This document shows, piece by piece, positions 59,656 through 64,000 of a stretch of 64,000 nucleotides of DNA. How positions within the stretch are numbered: the first letter of the stretch is position 1; the number at the start of each line of letters is the position of its first letter. This DNA comes from Streptomyces sp. Root1304. GTDB lineage: Bacteria; Actinomycetota; Actinomycetes; Streptomycetales; Streptomycetaceae. Below the pieces are notes generated by a model, which saw only the letters and a program-made list of their open reading frames with translations, had not been told where the DNA came from and made no database searches. A program made the translations under genes and the position numbers. The stretch spans positions 190,809 through 254,808 of the forward strand of contig NZ_LMEP01000005.1 in assembly GCF_001426405.1 (NCBI RefSeq), read 5' to 3'.

Positions 59656-60408
59656 ATGGAGATGCGAGCCGTGGAGACGGCACGACGCTGGCTGGCCGAT
59701 CAGGGGGTCAGGCAGGTGCGTGACGGGTGGGTGAGCGACGCCGAGCCGGGCGTGTTGCTCACGGCCAACCAAGTGGCGCATTCCTGGGCCGGTGACGTGT
59801 TCGCCGAGGACCTGGACGCGGCCGACCAGTTGCGGCTGGCCTTCGGGCTGCTCGACCTCCTCGACGAGTACTGGGTCACGTGCGAGATGCGGTTCGCGGA
59901 CGACGGCGCCGAGGGCCCCCTGCCGGCCGACGTGCTGTGGGACGGCTACCGCCGCCGGCTGGAGGCGGACCGGGACGCCGAGGCCGTCACCTACTCGCTG
60001 TGGGTGGACTGGTTCGAGGACCACACCACCTCCGCGACGGCCTTCGCCGAGGTCCTCGGCAACGACATCGGCCGGGTGGTGACCGAGCGGTCCGAGGCAC
60101 CGCTCCGCCGGGCCCGTCGGGTGCTCGAGTGCTCGGGCCCGGTGCGCTGGACGGTGAAGGAGCCGGCGTACCGCACCGCAGTCAGGCTCCCCGGCCTGCA
60201 CCCGGCCCTCTTCCTCGGCCTCCGGGCGAGCTTCCACGACGTCTACGGGGACCTGGAACCGGCCGCCGCGCTGGCCCTCCTGGACCGGCTGGATCTCCCC
60301 CCGGACACCGAGCACCTCGCCGCACTGCGCCATGTGCTCGCCGCCGGGCACCGGAACCACTACCGCAGTCCCGGCGCCTGGGACGAAGCCGTCCGCGCCA
60401 CCTCCTGA
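59656..60408 (+). CDS. hypothetical soluble protein
   Basis: 250 residues from an ATG at 59656 (a second ATG six bases on is also possible). There is no signal peptide or membrane helix. The composition is rich in Asp, Glu, Trp and Leu with helix-like periodicity (AADQLRLAFGLLDLLDEYWV, AVTYSLWVDWFEDHTTSATA). I do not recognise a domain. It is convergent with the PPTase gene at 60416, whose end lies eight bases beyond. A link to the carrier-protein cluster is possible but the direction argues against co-transcription. Confidence 0.7.
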   Translation: MEMRAVETARRWLADQGVRQVRDGWVSDAEPGVLLTANQVAHSWAGDVFAEDLDAADQLRLAFGLLDLLDEYWVTCEMRFADDGAEGPLPADVLWDGYRRRLEADRDAEAVTYSLWVDWFEDHTTSATAFAEVLGNDIGRVVTERSEAPLRRARRVLECSGPVRWTVKEPAYRTAVRLPGLHPALFLGLRASFHDVYGDLEPAAALALLDRLDLPPDTEHLAALRHVLAAGHRNHYRSPGAWDEAVRATS

Positions 60409-60463
60409 GCCCGGCCTACCCTCCTGGTCCTGAGCCCGGCCTACCCCCTGCTTCTGAGCCCGG
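60406..60463. repeat. short direct repeats at the convergent gene ends
   Basis: TGAGCCCGGCCTACCC occurs at 60406 and 60431, and its first nine bases again at 60455. The first copy contains the stop codon of the rightward gene. On the other strand the repeats code the Gly/Pro-rich end of the PPTase, so they have altered both gene ends. Confidence 0.8.
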
Positions 60464-61093
60464 ATCCGTCTCCCACGGCGAGAACACCGTCGTCGGGGCC
60501 GCGCTCGCCACCGCCACCACGGCCGCGCGTCGGTGGTCCGTCCACTCGTGGAGCCGCAGGCCGTCCTGGCCCGCCTTCAGGAGGGCCTCCCCGCGGACCC
60601 ACAGCCGGAGCAGCGCCGGGCCCGGGTCCGCTTGCCTGCTCGCTTCGGTCAGCTCGGCCTCCGGCAGCAGGCGCCGCAGGACCCTCAGGGGGCCGGGCCG
60701 GCGTGCGGCGGGCTCGACGTCGATGCCGACCGCGCCGGGGCCCACGGCCGCCGCGACGAGCCCGTCGGCGTGGCTCAGACTGACGCCGGCCCCGGGCCGG
60801 TCGCGCAGGTACGGGCGCCCGTGGCCGTACCGTCCGCATCCGGGGCAGAGCTGGGCGAGGTCGGTCCCGTCCGGCGGCAGCCCGGTGAAACGGGCCGCGC
60901 AGAGCCGTACGAGCAGCCGTGCCGCCACCACGTCGTCGCGGCGTTCCGGCACCCGTATCCCGGCCAGCCGCCGCCGCTCCCACGGCGCGAGCAGCCCTTC
61001 GTGCAGCTCCGGACGGGCCAGTACCTCCGCGGTGGTCGCCACCACGGCCAGGACGGAGGATACGTCTCCGCCGGGCGCCGGGCCCCCGGTCAC
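60416..61093 (-). CDS. 4'-phosphopantetheinyl transferase superfamily protein, partner of the carrier protein
   Basis: 225 residues. Family features include the zinc-like LCPGCGRYGHGRPYL, the serine-rich GVSLSHADGLVAAAV and the magnesium motif GIDVEPAARRPG. The third motif reads WVRGEALLKAGQDGL, where relatives normally have W-x-K-E-A. The glycine at the lysine position is unusual and may alter activity or specificity. The C-terminus is extended by Gly/Pro repeats from a short direct repeat. The GTG start lies ten bases after the carrier-protein stop, so the two are co-transcribed, and this PPTase is the natural one for that protein. Confidence 0.85.
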   Translation of the reverse strand: MTGGPAPGGDVSSVLAVVATTAEVLARPELHEGLLAPWERRRLAGIRVPERRDDVVAARLLVRLCAARFTGLPPDGTDLAQLCPGCGRYGHGRPYLRDRPGAGVSLSHADGLVAAAVGPGAVGIDVEPAARRPGPLRVLRRLLPEAELTEASRQADPGPALLRLWVRGEALLKAGQDGLRLHEWTDHRRAAVVAVASAAPTTVFSPWETDPGSEAGGRPGSGPGG

Positions 61094-61103
61094 GGCCGGC
61101 GGC

Positions 61104-61334
61104 TCACCGGGCGGCGCTCAGGAAGCGCTCCCGGACGCGCCCGAGGGTGCGGAAGTCGTCGATGGTGACCTCCTGGAGGTCGATCGAGCTGCCGGAGAGC
61201 TCCTCCAGCAGGTCGATGAACTCCAGGAAGTCCATCGAGTCGATGAGACGCGCCTCGATGAGGTCCTCGTCGGTGTCGATCGGACCGTCGAGGCCGGGGT
61301 TCTTCTCGTGCAGCCACGCGGCGATGCGTTCCAT
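61104..61334 (-). CDS. free-standing acyl/peptidyl carrier protein
   Basis: 76 residues, all helix-like, of the phosphopantetheine-binding carrier fold. The modification site is Ser33 in LIDSMDFLEFIDLLEE. Here the D-S-M motif is preceded by Ile-Asp, and the flanks are strongly acidic, as in carrier proteins paired with aminoacyl-tRNA-synthetase-like ligases. GGAGCGAC precedes the ATG at 61334. It lies between the ligase gene (92 bases upstream) and the PPTase gene (11 bases downstream), which together form a compact loading module. Confidence 0.92.
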   Translation of the reverse strand: MERIAAWLHEKNPGLDGPIDTDEDLIEARLIDSMDFLEFIDLLEELSGSSIDLQEVTIDDFRTLGRVRERFLSAAR

Positions 61335-61425
61335 GGGGAGGGTCGCTCCTTGGTTGTCGGTTCGGGAATGGCGTGAACGCGACGGCGCCGGGCCGCCGCG
61401 CTCGGCGTCACGGGGGGTGCCGTGC

Positions 61426-62283
61426 TCAGGGGCGGGCGTCGCGGAGCCGGTCGAGGGCGCGCTCGGGGCTGCCGTGGGTGAGGATCATGGCGTGGACCCA
61501 GCGCTCGACGCCGAAGGCGACGCAGGCGCTGTACGCCGGCCCTTCCGCACCCGCGCGGATGTCCAGCCGCTCGCCGAAGAAGTTGCGGTGCCGGTTGACG
61601 GAGGCGATGGCCGTGCCGTCGGGCGCGCAGAACTCGTGCTTGACCGGATCGAGGGCCATCAGGCGGGCCCGGGAGCCGCCCTTGTCGTAGAACGGGTCGT
61701 CGGCCACCGCCCGCTCCAGCTCCAGACCGAGCAGGGCGGCCGCCTCGAGGATGAACTCGGCGCCCTGGTCGAGGTGCGCGAGCGAGCCCTGCTTGGTGCC
61801 GAGGTACAGGACCTCGCGCATGTGGAAGCCCCACAGGCGCCGCAGTCCGTCGTAGTGGGTCTCGTTGCGGAAGCAGCGGCCCGCGGCGGAGAGCCTGAGG
61901 CCTTCCTCGCCGACGTCCCGGCCCTCCAGGGAGAGCAGCAGTCCGTAGCAGGTGGCGGACGGCAGCAGGTAGCCGGTGGGGAGCAGCGGCAGCTCCCCCG
62001 GTGTCTCGCCGGCGGCGAGGCCGTCGAACGCGTCGGGGGCGAACCGCCCGGCGGAGACGCCGAGATGGGGGAAGTTGCGGAAGAAGTCGAGCCGGGCGAG
62101 GCCTTCCACGGACAGCAGCGGCGGACCGACGACCTCGGGCGCGGAGAGCCGGGCGGCCAGGCCGGTGAGCAGGTCGTCCAGACCGTGCAGGAGGGCCGTA
62201 CGGACCGGGTCCAGCGTGATCAGACCGGGGCCGGGGCTCTTCAGGCCACCGTCCGGCAGGACCGTGGTACCGGTTGTGCTCAT
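61426..62283 (-). CDS. amino acid:[carrier protein] ligase (class II aaRS-like)
   Basis: 285 residues with the class II aminoacyl-tRNA-synthetase catalytic fold, without any tRNA-binding domain. Motif 2 is GRCFRNETHYDGLRRLWGFH, with Arg140-type loop residues, and motif 3 is VAFGVERWVHA. Cys112, Glu157 and Cys254 fit the Cys-Glu-Cys zinc set that the Bradyrhizobium carrier-protein ligases use to bind the amino-acid amine (45 residues separate the first two there as well, from memory). This family activates glycine or alanine and transfers it to phosphopantetheine on a carrier protein. GGGAGCGG precedes the ATG at 62283. It is the first gene of the leftward operon. Confidence 0.88.
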   Translation of the reverse strand: MSTTGTTVLPDGGLKSPGPGLITLDPVRTALLHGLDDLLTGLAARLSAPEVVGPPLLSVEGLARLDFFRNFPHLGVSAGRFAPDAFDGLAAGETPGELPLLPTGYLLPSATCYGLLLSLEGRDVGEEGLRLSAAGRCFRNETHYDGLRRLWGFHMREVLYLGTKQGSLAHLDQGAEFILEAAALLGLELERAVADDPFYDKGGSRARLMALDPVKHEFCAPDGTAIASVNRHRNFFGERLDIRAGAEGPAYSACVAFGVERWVHAMILTHGSPERALDRLRDARP

Positions 62284-62494
62284 GGGAAACCGCTCCCTCT
62301 GGGGGTGTGCGAACAGTCGGGGGCGTCGGCCGGACGGGCGGAACGAATGCGCCGCGGGGTCACCGGGGTGCCACATGCGCGCTGCCATGCGTCCGCGGGT
62401 CAGTGCGAACGTGCGGTCGTGTGGTCGCCGTTGACCGCAGGGCGCAGCGAGGAGTCCGGCTGATTCCCCGTCACGGGCCGGACCGCGCAAGGGG

Positions 62495-62524
62495 ACACTA
62501 GGCGAGTTCCGCGCCTGTTGTCTA
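62495..62524 (-). promoter_or_regulatory. candidate promoter of the ligase operon
   Basis: On the minus strand TAGACA (62524-62519) and TAGTGT (62500-62495) are 18 bases apart. The GTCTAGAC operator covers the -35 element. The distance to the ligase start is about 205 bases, so a long leader is implied. Confidence 0.45.
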
Positions 62525-62530
62525 GACCAA
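62518..62530. promoter_or_regulatory. GntR/HutC-type operator, site 1
   Basis: TTGTCTAGACCAA, with a perfect core GTCTAGAC (62520-62527). The HutC subfamily of GntR regulators binds GT-N-TA-N-AC, which this matches. It overlaps the -35 of the leftward promoter. Confidence 0.6.
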
Positions 62531-62618
62531 AGCCGCCGAGTCGGAATCCGCCGCCCCGCAGGCGTCTGATCTCGGCCAATGCCCCGGCCCGACGCAACTC
62601 CGCATATCGCGACGACAC

Positions 62619-62647
62619 TTGACAACAGCTATGGTCTACACCAATTC
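62619..62647 (+). promoter_or_regulatory. candidate promoter of the dioxygenase gene
   Basis: TTGACA (62619-62624) is followed after 17 bases by CAATTC (62642-62647). The -35 is perfect and the -10 is weak. The second GTnTAnAC site fills the spacer, so a repressor there would block RNA polymerase. Confidence 0.5.
62632..62643. promoter_or_regulatory. GntR/HutC-type operator, site 2
   Basis: TGGTCTACACCA, a TGGT-N4-ACCA dyad with the core GTCTACAC that also fits GT-N-TA-N-AC. It lies 114 bases from site 1 and sits between the -35 and -10 of the rightward promoter. Confidence 0.6.
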
Positions 62648-62887
62648 TGCTGTACGGCGTGGCCGACGCACGCGTGCCGGGGCACAGCCGTGCGCCCGTC
62701 CCGCCCGCCGACCACACCGCCTGACGACCACGCTGCCTGACGACTGCCGTCCGCCGACCGCTGTTCGCTGTTCGCCGCCCCCACCGTCCGCCACCGGCCC
62801 CGCGCCGAGGGTCGCCGCGTGCTGCGCCGGGCGCCCGTACCCGACGAGCCGAACCGCCTCCCCCGACTCCCGTTTTGGAGGGACCAC

Positions 62888-64000
62888 ATGATGACGACAC
62901 CCGCACCCCACCGCCCCCGCCGCCCCCATCTCCACCGGGCGGCCACGGAACGGCCGTACTTCAGTGCGGACGGCGAGTCCTACCTCGCGCAGACGACCCT
63001 CCGCGAGCTGAAGAAGTCGCGGCCCCTGCGGGTCCTCTCCGAGGAGGACTTCGCGCACTGGCAGACGTACGGCTACGTCATCGTCCGGGAGGCGGTCCCG
63101 GCCGAGGCGGCGAAGCGCCTCCTCGACTTCACCTGGGAGTTCCAGGGCCTCGACCCGGACCGGCCGGACAGTTGGTACGAGGACCGGCCGTTCCGCTCCG
63201 AGCTGGACCAGCAGTTGCACGTCTACGGCTTCGTGGAGGCGTACCACCACCAGCTGCTGTGGGACAACCGCCAGGCCCGGCGGGTGTACGACGCCTTCGT
63301 GGACGTCTGGGACTGCGAGGAACTGTGGGTCACCCAGGACCGGCTCAACCTCAACCCGCCCAACGTCGGGAACCGTGACCGCGCCCTGATCGAACCCACC
63401 GACCGGGGCTTCGACATCGACCTCCACTGGGACATCGACACCACCCTCGGCGTGCCGCCGCAGCGGGTCCAGGGGATCATCGCGCTCAACGAGACCCGGC
63501 CCGAGTCGGGCGGCTTCCAGTGCGACCCGGAGCTCTTCCGGCGCTTCGAGGAGTGGAAGAACGGCCAGCCGGCCGGCCGCGACCCGCTCCGCCCCGACGT
63601 CGACCGGACCGAGTACCCCGTCGTACGTCCCGACCTCCACCCCGGCGACCTGCTGATCTGGAACGGCCTCCTCGCCCACGGCGTGGCCCGCAACGTCTCC
63701 CGGGACCAGGTGCGCGCCGTCCAGTACCTGTCGATGATGCCGGCGCTGGAGGAGCACGAGCGGCTCCGGCGCTCCCGCGTCGACGCCTGGCGGCACCTGC
63801 GCACCCCGCGCTGGAACCGGACGCTGGTCGGCGACCCGGTGCTCCACGAGTCCAAGCGGTACCCGACGGCCACCCTCGACGAACTCGGCAGCCGACTCCT
63901 CGGGCTGACCTCGTGGAAGGACACGGGCGAGGCGGGGACCACGGGCGCGGGCGGCGCGGCGGAATCGGGAAGCACGGTGGTGTCGGCCGACACCACCGCG
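62888..64000 (+). CDS. phytanoyl-CoA dioxygenase (PhyH)-like Fe(II)/2-oxoglutarate oxygenase, cut by the window edge
   Basis: An open frame of 371 codons that runs past the window end. GGAGGG eight bases before the ATG at 62888 supports the start. The double-stranded beta-helix of the PhyH family is recognisable. The iron triad would be His180-x-Asp182 (DLHWDIDTTLG) and His264 (GLLAHGVARN), with Arg276 as the 2-oxoglutarate anchor. FQCDPELFRRF and LHPGDLLIWNG are family phrases. It would hydroxylate a carbon of a small molecule, possibly the amino acid while bound to the carrier protein. It shares a divergent control region with the carrier-protein ligase operon. Confidence 0.85.
   Translation, partial: MMTTPAPHRPRRPHLHRAATERPYFSADGESYLAQTTLRELKKSRPLRVLSEEDFAHWQTYGYVIVREAVPAEAAKRLLDFTWEFQGLDPDRPDSWYEDRPFRSELDQQLHVYGFVEAYHHQLLWDNRQARRVYDAFVDVWDCEELWVTQDRLNLNPPNVGNRDRALIEPTDRGFDIDLHWDIDTTLGVPPQRVQGIIALNETRPESGGFQCDPELFRRFEEWKNGQPAGRDPLRPDVDRTEYPVVRPDLHPGDLLIWNGLLAHGVARNVSRDQVRAVQYLSMMPALEEHERLRRSRVDAWRHLRTPRWNRTLVGDPVLHESKRYPTATLDELGSRLLGLTSWKDTGEAGTTGAGGAAESGSTVVSADTTA

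Larger units (their letters stand above)
62284..62887. promoter_or_regulatory. 604-base divergent control region of the carrier-protein module
   Basis: No convincing gene is present; open frames here have no coding character. The region contains the promoters of the leftward ligase operon and of the rightward dioxygenase gene, with two GTnTAnAC operators listed separately. The right-hand 200 bases are rich in Cys/Pro codons and unusually CpC-rich, and give the dioxygenase a long leader of about 240 bases. Confidence 0.6.

Overview
The window is chromosomal DNA from a Streptomyces or very close relative. GC content is very high, codons are GC-rich in the third position, GTG and TTG starts are common, and the gene content is typical: a chaplin, an AfsR-like ATPase, Tat- and Sec-exported hydrolases, a DUF3558 lipoprotein and a PASTA-less Ser/Thr kinase. 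No tRNA, rRNA or CRISPR array was seen. The left edge enters a DUF1365 gene and the right edge cuts a phytanoyl-CoA-dioxygenase-like gene.

Layout. (1) 1-7.3 kb: a SigK/RskA locus. sigK-rskA, a decayed peroxiredoxin, an FAD amine-oxidase-like protein and DUF1365 run leftward. A chaplin, an anti-sigma-type ATPase, a membrane sulfite-oxidase-like enzyme and a fasciclin lipoprotein lie next door, which resembles the mycobacterial sigK (Rv0444c-Rv0449c) and MPT70/MPT83 gene sets. (2) 7.3-8.8 kb: remnants and small proteins. (3) 8.7-13.9 kb: a five-gene peptide/nickel-type ABC transporter behind a dyad that resembles a nickel (Nur) box. (4) 14.0-17.3 kb: two acyl-CoA dehydrogenases and an MDR reductase in one operon behind two TetR-like dyads spaced two helical turns apart. 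(5) 17.4-24.3 kb: XRE-cupin regulator, thioredoxin-reductase-like flavoprotein, VOC protein, deacetylase and SIS sugar-phosphate genes with a GntR/LacI-type regulator, and a prolyl aminopeptidase. (6) 24.4-34.6 kb: GH5 glycanase, a compatible-solute transporter lacking its ATPase, NadE, and two more sulfite-oxidase-family enzymes around an AfsR-like ATPase. (7) 34.7-38.0 kb: a gluABCD-type amino-acid transporter. (8) 38.1-46.8 kb: esterase, cNMP-binding protein, fused carboxyltransferase, two-component system, TrmO-like protein, PPTase, and a frameshifted aromatic monooxygenase. (9) 46.8-51.9 kb: CBM32-GH8 glycanase, DUF3558 lipoprotein, kinase-FHA pair. (10) 52.0-59.5 kb: five secreted proteins in a row. 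Three of them carry seven-bladed PLL-type propellers fused to different catalytic domains, two esterases flank them, and a 993-bp ungapped duplication links two of the genes. (11) 59.6-64.0 kb: an unknown protein, then PPTase, carrier protein and an aminoacyl-tRNA-synthetase-like amino acid:carrier-protein ligase, divergent from a PhyH-type dioxygenase. The 604-bp divergent promoter carries two HutC/GntR-type GTnTAnAC sites placed on both promoters.

The candidates for poorly described biology are the carrier-protein amino-acid loading module at the right end, the propeller-hydrolase island, and the GH5/GH8 pair that shares an operator over 23 kb. All functional names rest on reading the translated sequence and on recalled family knowledge. 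No database search was run.
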